Of a DNA stretch of 64,000 bases, positions 11,996-22,502 are shown piece after piece (position 1 is the first letter of the stretch; each line of letters starts with the position of its first letter). This DNA comes from Eurosta solidaginis (taxonomy: Eukaryota > Arthropoda > Insecta > Diptera > Tephritidae), in the NCBI RefSeq assembly GCF_040869045.1, contig NC_090323.1:156694426-156758425 (forward strand). Reading direction: 5' to 3'. The translations under genes were made by a program, and so were the position numbers. Under the pieces are notes generated by a model. It was not told where the DNA came from, did not search any database, and saw nothing but the letters and a program-made list of their open reading frames with translations.

Positions 11996-12375
11996 AGGGT
12001 GACCATGTCTCCCGGAAATCCATAGTGTGACCGGAAATGTCCCAGATTTTACTATATTCGAATTAAGACGAGAAAAAAAGCTGCGAATCCGATGGTGGTT
12101 TGTTTTTCTGGGATTTTGAAAATCGTTCAGTACTTTTTTCCATTCCAGCTCATAACGCTAACGGTGAGCGAGTGTTTCCATTATTAAATTCGCAATGGAC
12201 GAAAGGAATCGTTTCGATGCGGAAAACAGGACGTATATTATGATCGTGCAATTTAATTTTGCAAACTTCACGTGCCATGATTTTCTCGACATTTGTCAGA
12301 CCTTACGAATGTTAAACTTTTAAAACAAATTGCTAGTTCACAGAAGTATGGACTGAGTCAGAAAAAAGTTGACAA
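11996..12375 (+). pseudogene. hAT transposon relic: terminus plus transposase C-terminal fragment
   Basis: The left part, TAGGGTGACCATGTCTCCCGG at about 11996-12016, resembles hAT terminal repeats of the CAGGGTGACCA type (from memory). About 120 bp on, the plus strand encodes a decayed hAT dimerisation segment: residues NANGERVFPLLNSQWTK near 12153-12205, then after a frame change a VQFNFANFTCHDF stretch near 12248-12285. The hAT C-terminal domain is recognised by an N-x3-ER-x-FS core and a following W. A terminus beside the C-terminus implies a large internal deletion. No matching right terminus or 8-bp duplication was found. Confidence 0.5.
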
Positions 12376-12504
12376 GGATTCTACTGAAATTTAAATATTA
12401 TATGTATCATATGTATGTTTCTCATGACTATAGGATAATGCATGAAGTCTTCACTGACACTTGGAATATAGTTCAGAACCCGGTGACAATGCAATAATAA
12501 GAAA

Positions 12505-12715
12505 AAAAACTCCGATAGGTGGCGCAATATCGAAATATTTGAAAAAATCGTATTTGTGGTCCAATTTGACTCATATTTGGAAGACATAATACATACATGA
12601 ATAGAAAGCGACCTACGAAAAAAGTTGCCGCTAGGTGGCGCAAGGATCGAGTTGTTCAAAAAACTCGACCATGTGGACCGATTTGACTCATTTTTGGAAC
12701 AAATATTACCCATTA
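12505..12715 (+). repeat. Two diverged direct repeats of ~105 bp
   Basis: Units at about 12508-12605 and 12615-12712 share CGATAGGTGGCGCAA/CGCTAGGTGGCGCAA, then AAAAAA, a GTGG.CC block and AATTTGACTCAT/GATTTGACTCAT in order. The second unit leads into the inverted-repeat family below. No coding function is evident; frames here (12381-12713 and 12625-12876) are products of the repeats. Confidence 0.55.
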
Positions 12716-12716
12716 T

Positions 12717-12920
12717 GATTCAAGGTTCGATTCGAGCTCAAGGCCAGAACAATAATTTTTTTCTACTTTGTTTGACATTCCCAAGTGGTCATGGTTTATT
12801 AACAATTGTTTTTGTTTTTATCGGCCTATTGATAAATGATTCAAGGTTCGATTCGAGCTCAAGGCCAGAACAATAATTGTTTTCTAATGATAATTATTGT
12901 TATTTTTTAATTTTTCTAAA
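12717..12920 (+). repeat. Partial copies of a palindrome-forming repeat
   Basis: The block GATTCAAGGTTCGATTCGAG...GGCCAGAACAATAAT occurs at 12717-12757 and again within a longer left-arm copy at about 12769-12912. That copy starts TTTGACATTCCCAAGTG and ends at CTAAATTTG. Both are direct copies of the left arm of the palindrome at 13223-13460. Confidence 0.7.
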
Positions 12921-13196
12921 TTTGAAAAATTTTATTTTGTTTTTGGAATAGTAAGTAGACAATTTTTCAGACAACCTGCCATAGCTGCGCAGATAGATCC
13001 ATTTCGAAGGGTGCTAAGTCTTCATCATCAGTACTCTTTAGGCACGCTGCGCTAACCATTTAACTATACAGCGGTGGTTTATTTGAATGGCAAATTTGCT
13101 ACTTTTATTCCTTTTACCAACTATATTTATTCAGTGTTGCGCCATCTGGTGCAAATCACTGATAATGCTGGATTTTTGTTTATTGTCAGTTACCTT

Positions 13197-13460
13197 GTTT
13201 GACATTCCCAAGTGCTCATGGTTTATTAACAATTGTTTTTGTTTTCATCGGACTATTGATAAATGATTCAAGGTTCGATTCGAGCTCAAGGCCAGAACAA
13301 TAATTTTTTTCTAATGACAATTATCGTTTTTTCAAATTTAGAAAAATTAAAAAATAACAATAATTATCATTAGAAAAAAATTATTGTTCTGGCCTTGAGC
13401 TCGAATCAAACCTTGAATCATTTATCAATAGGCCGATAAAAACAAAAACAATTGTTAACA
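13197..13460. repeat. Near-perfect ~235-bp palindrome (foldback-like repeat)
   Basis: The left arm (about 13223-13341) and right arm (about 13342-13460) are reverse complements over roughly 118 bp with few mismatches. The arms meet at the AAATTTAGAAAAATT segment with essentially no loop. Both arms carry the GAGCTCAAGGCCAGAACAAT block. It is likely a foldback or MITE dimer. No transposase is encoded and no TSD was identified. Confidence 0.75.
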
Positions 13461-13735
13461 AAAACAACAAATATTACCTACATTCCGGTAGAAGTAACAT
13501 CAAAATACTTTGGAATTCGAGGATGGACAAGCGTACGTGCCACTGAGTGGAGTAAAGTCTTTGGAAGGATTATGTATTGAGTTACAAAATTGTCAGGAAA
13601 GAGTCCTTGTAATAATGTGGCACTAAATGAACTAAATAGAATGAGAAATAATAGACAATTTAATAAAAACAAAAACATGAAAGTAAAATTATTAAAAAAA
13701 TTTTTTAGTTAAACTTACATCAAGTAATTATAATA
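13461..13735. other. Spacer, nothing recognised
   Basis: The frame at 13478-13678 (minus) is hydrophobic low-complexity translation of AT-rich DNA and is not supported as a gene. Confidence 0.4.
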
Positions 13736-14050
13736 CTGAAAGGTAGAAAATAATTATATAGGTCTTAGGTACTAATCATCACACTCCTCATCAATCTAAA
13801 ATTTCTAAAAACGTGAGGCGTAGCATAACCTGATTAAGAGTCAGTTGGTCTTACTTATACATATATATATATGCAAATATGAATAGAAATTTGACGCGGC
13901 CCTTTTTTTATTTGTCTGATCAATGCGCTAGATTGCTGAGGAGTGTGATGTCTAGTACCTAAGACCTACCTAATTATTTTCTATACTTTAGTATTATATA
14001 TTATTACTTAATGTAAGTATTGTTTTCAATAAAACCGTTTAACCTAAAAA
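13736..14050 (+). repeat. Dispersed repeat with inverted arms (copy 1; partner at 41140)
   Basis: Arms of about 65 bp at 13736-13800 and 13935-14000 are inverted to each other, both with TCTTAGGTACTA and ATCACACTCCTCA in the left-arm reading. The 3' part (TTACTTAATGTAAGTATTG, CAATAAAACCGTTTAAC) recurs at 41330-41380. The AATAAA and terminal structure suggest a transcribed retroelement or MITE end. Confidence 0.65.
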
Positions 14051-15200
14051 AAATTTTTAAATTATTTTTTAGAAAATATTTCCTCACAGTACAAATTGAA
14101 ACCATGATACTAAATGGCGATTTGAAAAATTCCTGCTCAGCGGGAAACCGCTCAAAATAGATTTAAAATACTTAACAAAACGAATATGAAGAAAAGAAAA
14201 CTAATTTATTATTTAAGCATCATGCAGGCAGCTTGCAAACAACTGAGCTAAGTAGGCGTTACCAAAACACTCCGCTGAGTAACACTTCTTGTTCTAGTAC
14301 GAATATTACAGTTTATATCCGTGACAACGATTTCGTAGAAATATCCTTGGAAAGGATTTGAAGAGAATTTCATGCGTACAAAGAAACCAACGTTTAACGC
14401 TTTAATTTTGTTGAAGATCAGAAATATACACTGTTGTACATATGAAACACACAAAGCACATATACGAGCATTTTAGGCATATAATGTGATTAACAAAACA
14501 ACAAAAAACATTTCCTACAACGTCACATATGTACTTCTCACTGAGAGTGCAACACCTCATATTGTATGTAAAACCAAGTGCTTGCATGTGTGAGCTTACT
14601 CTTAAGTACGTTGATGCATATGGCATGCAGCATTTGGCTTTGTGCCTTTGAATTTTTCATTTGATACACCACAGCGCATCTAATGCAAATCAACTGTGCG
14701 AGTTCCGACAATCTGTGGTAGCGTTCTTTTCTTTTATTTTTATTTTTTTCATACACAATCACTATAGAAACATTTAAAAAGAGATATGCACCATATGTGC
14801 AACTGCACACATGCATTATATATTTACGAGAAGGTGGCTAGGTTGCTAGAGGGGCGGTGCCGCTTAACACCATATCTTAGCAGCATTCTCTAGGATTAAC
14901 TTACATCGGCAACATGTTGCATGAAGCATGTAAAATATGAAAAAAAGTGCTCATCATATTTGTAGTAACGAACAGACAATGAGACGTGAGAGCAGAAAAA
15001 ATGTGTTTGCATCTTGCACTTAATGTTTAAGGTGTTTGCTCTATGGCAAGCAAAGTGGCACACTTAGGCATTTTGCCTATTGTGACACCAATGGATGAGA
15101 TTAGCCCTTCCTTTTATAAAAATGTAGGAAATTGTATCCGTTTGGCACTTAATGAAGTGCCAGGACAGACTGACTGAAAGCGGGACATTTGTAAAAGAAC
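14051..15200. other. Intergenic, no gene recognised
   Basis: Several short minus-strand frames (14248-14454, 14402-14626, 14538-14816) show no motifs and Cys-rich translations of CATATG-rich DNA. Nothing can be supported. Confidence 0.45.
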
Positions 15201-15205
15201 TGCTT

Positions 15206-15545
15206 AAAATTGAGATCCCAATGCATTTGCGATATTCAAACTAATGGATTTAAGGAGGGATGATTCAGATTTACATATTTGGAAACTTTTTTGGTTCACC
15301 TTTATTCGGGCAAAGTTTGTCTGGACGCTTGATATGAAACTTCCGGTGGCGCTAACTTCCTTGATGAAACAGATAAGAGCCAGTATTTTCAAAAATCAGA
15401 ATGTGTCGAAATATGTGTTCTTAAAATTGTTTTATCTGTGGTCCCTTCAACTCGAACAGACATCATACGTTGGGATCTCAATGCGTTTGTGATATTGAAA
15501 CTAAAGGACTTAAGGATGGATGATTCAGATTTATTGGGAAACTAT
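15206..15545 (+). repeat. Direct repeat pair (~80 bp units)
   Basis: Units at about 15208-15287 and 15470-15545 share GAGATCCCAATGCATTTG/GGGATCTCAATGCGTTTG, then GATATT.AAACTAA.GGA and GGATGATTCAGATTTA. They cause the similar overlapping frames at 15244-15492 and 15438-15641, which I do not regard as genes. Confidence 0.6.
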
Positions 15546-15649
15546 TTTGACTTATTTCGTTTTGTTGATTTTCCGACAGGGTGGATAAATGATGTATATT
15601 GGAACGATTTTCCGTCATCCCTTGTCAAATTTGGTTTTTGAACGAAAAT

Positions 15650-16259
15650 CGACAAAATGTGATCACTCAAAATTTTTGGCTGAGATCAAATCGAGCTTTT
15701 TCTAAGAGGACCGCCCCTTAGGGGCAAGCCTCTCTGGCCTAGTGGTGTTACCGCTGTTCTCCCAAGTTTTCCCTTCTCCAAGCTCCTTACTAACGGCGGA
15801 AACATAGGGAGACTTTTGTTTTCCTGTTCTTTCATCGGCAGAAACTCTCATGATATTTGCCGTTTCCCTCAAGGGTACTAGTGTCGGTATCATTTAACCG
15901 GCACGAAATTGACGGTTTCAGTAATTTTTTGCATTGTTTAAATACTCATACGAGGTGCTCCGATTACCATAAATATTGAAAGGAAAAGATAAACGGTCGA
16001 TAACGGCAGAACGCCATGCCGTTGCAAGTCCTTCGTTACTCAAGGAGGTGTACGTTAGAGTACAGTCGCAAACTCTTGACTGCAAACCATTCATGGATTC
16101 ACGTAACACCATTCTTTAGAAGCTTAAGGGTGTGCGGCAAATTTGTGGCCTAGATCCGTAATTTTCTCCCTGAGGGTCATCTAGGGAAAGCCAAGATCCA
16201 ATATGGCATTTCTTCGTCAGCATTAATTGGTTATCCCTGTCTCGCGATAACTAACGCCA
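15650..16259. other. Unassigned sequence with short minus frames
   Basis: Minus-strand frames at 15702-15893 and 15918-16112 have protein-like composition but no recognised domain. They may be remains of the retroelement that continues at 16260. Confidence 0.3.
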
Positions 16260-16600
16260 ACTGGGAGCATCAAAGGAGGTCAAGTCTTCCTCCACCTGCC
16301 TTCTCGAACTCAATGGAAGTGTCCCTCTCCCTCTGCCTCCAAACTGCGGTGACGATTGAAACACTTTCTTAGCCGGAGCGTCTTTTTCCATTCTAATAAC
16401 ATAACCTTATGCGCCACTATCTTCATATCTGGGTAAAGTTTACACCGACCACAAAATCGCCGTAGAACTTTTCTCTCTAGCACTTCAAGAGCCATCTTAT
16501 TTTCTCTTGCCACCGTCTCTGATTTCGAGCCGTACTTCAAGACAGGTGTGATGAGCCGTCGTTTTTTGCAAATTTTGAGGAGTTCTTTTAATAGCACCTT
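16260..16600 (-). pseudogene. Non-LTR reverse transcriptase thumb relic
   Basis: The minus strand gives a 95-codon stretch containing LITPVLKYGSKSETV and LEVLERKVLRRFCG. These line up with the LLYGAEAW...FERKVLRK signature of the element at 3957-4505. It is therefore a second, more decayed fragment of a similar RTE/CR1-like element. No catalytic region or tail is present. Confidence 0.5.
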
Positions 16601-17413
16601 ATAGCGCAGTGGTTATCAGGCCTATTTTATACAGCTCCCATTGGGAAGAAAGAGTATTTCGGTCAAAAGCTCGAAATCATCAAAAAATTGAGATTATCTG
16701 ATCGGTGTGACGTTGAAATTGTGATTGTTAAGGATGCAGGGGACTAGTATGCGTTTTAAGGGAATTTATTATTCACTCTTGCAGTCAAGCGGTAATTGAA
16801 GCGCTGAGCTGAACTACTGTGCTGTGGCGAGTAGTCGGTACCAGAGCATTACGACATCTCTTCGCTCGAGGGGCACATTTACACTGAACATGGCTGCCCT
16901 TTGAAGAAATTAAAAAGTGCGACGCAGACAAACGTAAAGTTAAATTTTTACGAAAGTTTCATATCTTTAGGGCCCTATTATGGCACTGGAGGAAAAACAG
17001 ATTTGTTTTTGATACGCCCTTATATAATATATGGTGTATGGTTTTTTTTTTTTTTGTAATTTTTAGCTCGCTCCTTGTTTTCATGAAGCCAATTAAAGTT
17101 CATTAAATATCAGTTGAACAAACTGAATGTACAAAGTAAATGTGTCAAATTTCAATTAGTGTCAACACGTCAAAAACATGAAACAACAAATCGTACTTCC
17201 GCGCCGACAGTAGCGACTGTCAAACGCAACTCCACTTACATCAAGCGAAATCCATTAGTGCTCATGACAGCAAATCTGAAACTACAGATTTACCTATACG
17301 TTGCATCAGCAATTCGTAACAACCCTAGCCCCCTATTAGTTGCATACGCACTTACAATGTACAGCAGCTAACAAAAAAGTAGCAGTGAATTTTTTTTTTA
17401 ACTTCGTCATTAA
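16601..17413. other. Intergenic, no gene recognised
   Basis: A plus-strand 85-codon frame (17114-17371) has no motif. Nothing else is supportable. Confidence 0.4.
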
Positions 17414-17889
17414 CGGCCTGATTCTGAACGTTACCGGTAAATTTGTAACCGAATGTCACCGAAAATCGTTACCAGTACTTTTATTCGCGATTCTTTCCCA
17501 GGTGGTAACGCTGCCATTACGAAAAAGCTCACCAGTGTCTTTGGGGAAATTTAAAATAGAATACATATGTACATATATAAGTGTGTAAACAAACAATAAA
17601 AGCGGCAAACTGGAGATGAACAAGTAAGTAAATTCTGTGAATATTTTTGAAAGTTCTGAGTAAATTAATAAATGCATATAGGGTAGATGTACCAATAACC
17701 GGCCACTTAACTTTTTTTTTGCTTTTGAACTCTTCTTGGTAACATTCTAAATCTAATAAAATCAGTCACTTCGATAGAAAACTCTCTATTTTTTTATAAA
17801 AATTATTGTTTTGATACATTTGCCAGTAACCGGAGAGTTTTTTTCTGAAACCGGAGAGTAAAATTCCAGTTACCGGACGCTTATGATCT

Positions 17890-18400
17890 AAAATAAAAAT
17901 AATTGTTTTTTAAACGTTTTACAACGTTTTGTAACGTTGTTTTTACGTTTATTTAATATTTAAACCAAATAAATACAACAACAAAAAATAAACTTTTGCA
18001 CATTCTTCATTAATGTCATTGACTTGCACAGGTACTTATTATTTAAACATTAAGAAAAACAAACGAAAACATTCTTTCATTTTCCGTTAAAATATACTTA
18101 GATAAAAAAGAAACACACAAAACTCCAATAAATAAAAAATTTAAATATAAATATTTCATTAATTTCATCACATTCTAGCTGAACACATACCTGCGTAGTA
18201 ATTAAACATTATACAAATGCCACCGTTAGAGAATGCTTCGCAACTTCACTCACCTTCTTCCCGGTGAAAACAGGCGTCTCAGCGTTAGCTCCCTTTAGTA
18301 TCATTGATTAAGCTGTAGTCTAATTGTTATCTCCCTTGTGCCTTCTCAAGGCATTATTGCCTTCCTCTTCCTGTATTACAACTTTTGAAGTAGATGGCTT
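17890..18400. other. Interior of nested element, no gene
   Basis: AT-rich sequence plus the 3' continuation of the interrupted ORF1 below; nothing further recognised. Confidence 0.35.
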
Positions 18401-18408
18401 TCCAGTAA

Positions 18409-19770
18409 TTATATTTCCCTCTTCAAACCGCTTTGCAGATTTGTAGATTTAGTTCCTGACATTCCGGCTAATTCACCTCCCTGTTCTTGGACTGGAGCGT
18501 TTCCCCACGCCCTTATGCCTCTTAAAAACATGCTTGCCGGGTTCAGTCGATCGCTGCCTCTTGACTCTAAGTGTTTCTTCCTCTTCGATGCGATTGCAAA
18601 ATTGAGGGTTGTTCGCAGCAAAGCTTTCGTCTGCCAATTGCCTTCTACATTCTTCTACTGTCTCACGGGGGGAGTGCCCCTAAATCCCCCAAAAAAAAAT
18701 CCCCAAACACAGAATCCCCAGGTAAAAAAAAAATCCCAAATTCATAATCCCAAATTTAAAATCCCTTAGCCAAAATCCCCAACACAAAATCCCCGCACTT
18801 TTTTTGTGGCTAAATCCCCAAACCGTTTTCGAGGAAATATCAAAAAACCTCGAACACAAAATCACAAAAATGTATTTATAATTTATTAAAACAAAAAAAA
18901 ATGTTCCGGTGCAGATAAACATGCAATAAAATAGGAAATGGTCAAAATTCTAAAATCAAAATTCTGAAGTCAAAATTCCGGAATCAAAATTCTGGGTCGA
19001 CAAAATTCTGGAAGTTAAGTGGCATGGCGTAGCCGGTATTGGATCGGCTAAGGGTTATTTTTTTAAAGTGCGGCCGAAGACCGCCTACGCAGAAGGGTAT
19101 ACTATCCAGAAGGACACCACGGTTATACCACACACCCGGACTTGGCATGGCGTAGCTCAGGGTTATTTTTTATAATCGCGGCCGAAGGCCGCCTATGCAG
19201 ATAGGTCTTCTACGCAGAATTACTGTGCATGGCGCAGCCGGTCGGCTTTTTCCAGAATATTGACTTCCATAATATTGATTTCCGGTGATTCGACTTCCGG
19301 AATTATGAATGCAGAATTTCCAAAATGTTAAATGTTTTCACACATAAAATGGGGATTTCTTGTTGGGGATTTGGTTATGGGATTTTAATTTTGGGGATTT
19401 TGATTATGGGATTTTGATTTTGGGGATTTTGATTTGGGGATTTAGATTTTGGGGATAAAGGGGGTAACCCTCTCACAGGCCCATGCCAAGTGATCGCTCT
19501 CATCGTTGGTTGGGTGAACCACTGGGCCCAAGCGCAGCATAATTCTTAATGCAGCCCGATATTTTGAGAGGGTTATCTTAAGCTCCCTATCTCATTGTTC
19601 CCGTTTTAACCTTAATTCTTTGTCCGAACTAGTATGCCGCTCCTTTTCAGAGCGCACTCACTGCACACTATCATCGCTCTCCGCGTCCGAGTCATCGCTG
19701 ATAGCGATTTCCTCTTTTCCGGTTTCCTTCGCAATCTTACTTTCTCTTACAATTTTTGAGTTCATCTTGG
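18409..19770 (-). pseudogene. LOA/R1-like non-LTR ORF1 fragment, interrupted by a MITE
   Basis: Reading starts near 19765 on the minus strand with a charged N-terminus (Met-Asn-Ser-Lys..., then an Asp/Ser-rich run DDSDAESDDS near 19690). It continues to about 19477, where an 804-bp MITE interrupts it. Beyond the MITE the frame resumes at 18666 with a Cys-Glu-Thr-Val-Glu-Glu helix and a basic region, ending near 18450. ORF1 proteins of such elements bind RNA. A stop near 19663 and a frame change show decay. It lies immediately downstream, on the same strand, of the 3' end of a related copy (20000-20500). Family call is moderate. Confidence 0.45.
18667..19470. mobile_element. 804-bp MITE built of AATCCCC-type arrays, 6-bp TSD
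   Basis: TCTCAC occurs on both sides (18661-18666 and 19471-19476). Removing the insert and one TCTCAC copy restores continuity of the surrounding minus-strand frame. The ends are G-rich and inverted: GGGGGGAGTGCCCCTAAATC at left, reversed GGGTTACCCCCTTTATCCCC at right. Both arms are arrays of AAATCCCC/AAATCCC words (18685-18825 and, reversed, 19350-19460). The centre has two GCGGCCGAAG.CCGCCTA.GCAGA segments. No protein is encoded. Confidence 0.75.
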
Positions 19771-19999
19771 TCGTAAAACCACCTGCCCACAAGGCGGGCT
19801 CAGCGGTCTAATGTTAAAAATGGGGATAAAAACCGTCCGCCACAACAGCGCCCCTTGCTGTGGTAAGGCCATCTTTACTTCTCGAGGTGGCCCGGTAACG
19901 GGAAAACTCCGTTCAAATACAGCCGAATATATCCTCGGGCTGCAAATAGTCCAATAGGCACGATACGTATAACACCCTGGATTAGTGATTATCACACAT

Positions 20000-20515
20000 A
20001 GGTTAGGTTGAACTGGTCGGTCCATGAGGATCTCATATAGACTACCAGAAGTTTGTTTTAACGACCAAACTAAAAAACAGTATCAAAAACCAGGACCTGT
20101 GTTATAAAATAACTCCATCCTCTTGGAAAATACTAGGAATCTTCTAAGTCATTTCCTGCTTCTAGATCTGACAGCCATATCACTCCTAATAGCTGGAGTC
20201 GTAGCCTGGCAAGCGCAGGGCATGAGCACAGAACGTGCTTGAACATTTCTTCCTCCAACCCGCACTTCCTACATCTGCTATCACTCACCAAGATTAGTTT
20301 AAAGGCATTTGACGCCAGAAGGCAGTGTCTAGTCAGAATACCCGTCATGAGCCTACTGTCCTCTCTTTTTAATGATAGAAGCAACTTTGTTAGTCTAAGG
20401 TTGTAAGACCTACACGTAATCTTCGACACTTTACAGCCCCGCGCTTGAACCCACGCCTTTACTGCTTGGTCGATCATTGTACCTCTCGCCTTCACTCAAT
20501 CTCACCCAGTCTAAT
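20000..20515 (-). pseudogene. LOA-like non-LTR 3' end: C-terminal RNase H-distal domain and 3' UTR
   Basis: The 120-codon minus frame (20133-20495) ends a non-LTR polyprotein. It contains LTKLLLSLKREDSRLMTGIL, then HCLLASNAFKL and a zinc-like C-x2-C...HVLCSCPAL motif near residues 78-93, typical of the region after RNase H in LOA/R1-group elements. The 3' UTR (20132 to about 20000) contains GTTATAAAATAACTCC, which is also present in the copy at 38235-39080, confirming common family. The element is 5'-truncated. It sits head-to-tail with the ORF1 start at 19770. Confidence 0.7.
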
Positions 20516-20519
20516 TAGG

Positions 20520-21084
20520 ATTATCAAACATATTATAATTAGTTTTAATATAAACAAATATTATTTAAGAAAAAGCTAAAGAAACAGCATGTCCGGATAC
20601 TAGGATTGTGCTGTTGTTAACTACATCTAGTAACCGGACACTTAGTTCGGATTCTGGAAAACACTATTATTTTTATTCCAGTATCCGGACAGGTGCATTT
20701 ACAAAAACATATACATATTTTCACTAATTTTAAACTGTTATCACGTATTTTTATCAATTATTTATAGAATAACGGTAATTTGAAACACTTCTGTCACGAA
20801 ATTATTAGTAAAAACTCACCTGATAGAACTGAAGTACAATTAGCAAAAAAATTGAAAAGTAGCACGTCTTAACACTTTACTTCACACACGTAAACTAAAA
20901 GTGAAACAACCAAGCTTCTTTTGAAAATAAAGCAAAAGGCAAATGCGAAACCATTATAAATGAGTGGCTTCTTCCAATGAATTTTTCGAATTTTAAAATA
21001 AGTCAACGGTTTGCTTATTTCAAAGGATTAAATTGAAAAATTTCCAGTTACTGGGAGGTGTCCGGTTACTGGTCCATCGACCCT
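20520..21084. other. Right interior of nested DNA element, no gene
   Basis: AT-rich, with subterminal CCGG.TACT words at 20590-20690 and 21040-21075 as noted for the element. Confidence 0.45.
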
Positions 21085-21473
21085 AATTATAGGAGGTATG
21101 CGCGCACGAAAATGATGCTTTTATGTAGCACAGGGAAGGTTCATGGGATCACTATTGTCTCAAATAGTGCCATCTCCCCAAAATTTCATCCTCTTCGTCT
21201 TCAATAAGGAGTAATAACAATAAGACTACATATTTTGTTATATATATTTATATTTTATTGTTAAAACGCTCAATTTTCACTACAATTTTGTTTTACGCTT
21301 AAAATGTTTTATTTATTTTTCCAATCAACAGCTGTTTTGTGTGGTTACATCGATGTTACCACATATTTTAGTGGGTAAACAATTATCCGGCTACTTTCGA
21401 GGACAGAATACGAAAAGGGTGCAAAAGTTGCCGTGGTGAAGAAAGTTGTTACCACATTAGAATCAGGTTGTAA

Positions 21474-21952
21474 ATGCCAGATTATATATGACGCCGTGAC
21501 ACTTCACGTCGCAGTTACTCACATTCACAGTCACTACTATATAATGCCAAAAATTTCATAGATGCATTCAGGTCTACTGTGACTCACTAAAGTGAATGAA
21601 CGCTCTTATATGACCGCAAAAAATTACTCATTGTGTTATATATAGTCCCCGCTAGCCAGAAGCATGCATATGCAATTTTTCCGATTTTGTGTTAGAGGCC
21701 TGTTTGGATTACCCTTTAGATTACCTAGGTTTTACTTAAACCTAGAGCCATTTTCACGAATGTATGATTCAATCACACAAAGCTGAGCCAGAAAAATGAA
21801 TGTGGCACATTCATGTTCCTGGCTGACAACAAGGTAATGATGTTCCTGTTTGTATGACACATTCGTTGATATGGCTCAACAATTTTTGAAAAAAAAAAGT
21901 AAGAACAGGACACATTTGTATATTTGAATGTTCGGGTATACGTGCCTGAATG
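21474..21952. other. Left flank of the BEL element
   Basis: It includes a block near 21535-21580 (TTTCAT then CTCAGGT/TTCAGGT CTACTGTGACTCAC) that resembles 59240-59275, and a short palindromic GAATGTGGCACATTC at 21800-21814. No gene. Confidence 0.4.
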
Positions 21953-21957
21953 GAGGG
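21953..21957 (+). repeat. Target-site duplication GAGGG (left)
   Basis: GAGGG immediately precedes the 5' LTR and is repeated at 35990-35994 immediately after the 3' LTR. Five base pairs is usual for BEL/Pao integrases. It ties the two LTRs to one integration event. Confidence 0.85.
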
Positions 21958-22462
21958 TGTTTAGGCCCAATGCCTAACTTTTATCTGATTGACGGCGCCC
22001 CTCCCTAACGTTTTAATAATATTTCCAGCCACCCACACTCACGCCGCATTTGTGTGCATGCATGCACATGCATGCGTTTCATACGCATGCACGTGTGTGT
22101 GCGGGTTGTCAGCACCCATGCACGTATATGTGGGGGCTGTTGTGTGTGTGGCTTTTTTTCCCCTCCTTAATACCAGAGGACTTTTTCGCGGCTTAGCGGT
22201 TGTCCTCAACGGGATAACCGGTCTCTTTCTCGATTGACCGCCAACCAGTACACATCGCCAAGGATCACCGTCATCACTTTTTCAACATAAAGGTAACCTT
22301 ATAACCACTGTCGATTTTCTTTTCACTTTGAATTAAATATTATATTATAACGAGGAAATTCCTCTTTGTGTTTTCTTTTATCATATTTTTTGAGTGAACC
22401 TTCCCGAGATCGACCCTTGTGCGCCTACCCACTGCCGGTTTACGACGCACTCAGGCCGAACA
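21958..22462 (+). repeat. 5' LTR of the BEL element
   Basis: It starts TGTTTAGG and ends GGCCGAACA. The copy at 35485-35989 matches throughout except one base. The CA/TG-rich tract (22040-22160) and AT-rich TTAAATATTATATTATAA near 22333 are in both. The 82-codon frame at 21989-22237 is an accidental frame present identically in the other LTR. Confidence 0.95.
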
Positions 22463-22463
22463 T

Positions 22464-22502
22464 TGGTCCTTCGAGCCGGATCTGAACCAGCGACCTATGG
22501 AC
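22464..22502 (+). promoter_or_regulatory. Primer-binding site, extended complement of tRNA-Tyr
   Basis: TGGTCCTTCGAGCCGG begins two bases after the LTR. Its reverse complement ends in GGCTCGAAGGACCA and contains a T-arm-like GGTTCAGATCC and, further 5', CCATAGGTCGCTGG. As I remember insect tRNA-Tyr, this agrees along the acceptor stem, T arm, variable loop and part of the anticodon stem, far more than the usual 18 or so bases. Identification of the tRNA is from memory. Confidence 0.7.

Larger units (their letters stand above)
17680..21084. mobile_element. Nested DNA element with AGGGT...ACCCT inverted termini
   Basis: The left terminus AGGGTAGATGTACCAATAAC and the reversed right terminus AGGGTCGATGGACCAGTAAC match at 17 of 20 positions, continuing with CCGG. 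Subterminal blocks repeat the CCGGTTACTGG/CCAGTTACCGG theme (17820-17880, 20590-20690, 21040-21075). No transposase was recognised; most of the interior is occupied by non-LTR sequence. The TSD is not clear. Confidence 0.55.
17414..21470 (-). mobile_element. Harbinger-like DNA transposon, split by nested insertions
   Basis: Both outer ends carry CCTGATTCT (CGGCCTGATTCT at left; reversed CAACCTGATTCT at right), followed by diverged GTTACC/GGTAAC blocks. The flanks are TAA at 17411-17413 and TAA at 21471-21473, a TWA duplication as expected for PIF/Harbinger. On the minus strand near 21210 a short acidic frame including ED/DEEDE-type residues resembles the start of Harbinger transposases, but it is cut off by the element nested at 17680-21084. 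The surviving flanks (17414-17679 and 21085-21470) are non-functional. Superfamily is inference from duplication and termini. Confidence 0.55.

Noticed and set aside
21989..22237. 82-codon frame repeated identically at 35516-35764
   Set aside because: It is inside the LTR and duplicated with it; His/Cys/Val-rich translation of CA-repeat-like DNA.
22419..22496. Upstream extension of the BEL gag-pol frame into the LTR and primer site
   Set aside because: It begins at a non-ATG codon inside the LTR; the translated tRNA-complementary and LTR sequence is not expected to be coding. The ATG at 22497 was preferred.
22464..22502. tRNA gene fragment
   Set aside because: It is the complement of a tRNA 3' half placed exactly after an LTR, so it is a primer-binding site, not a gene.
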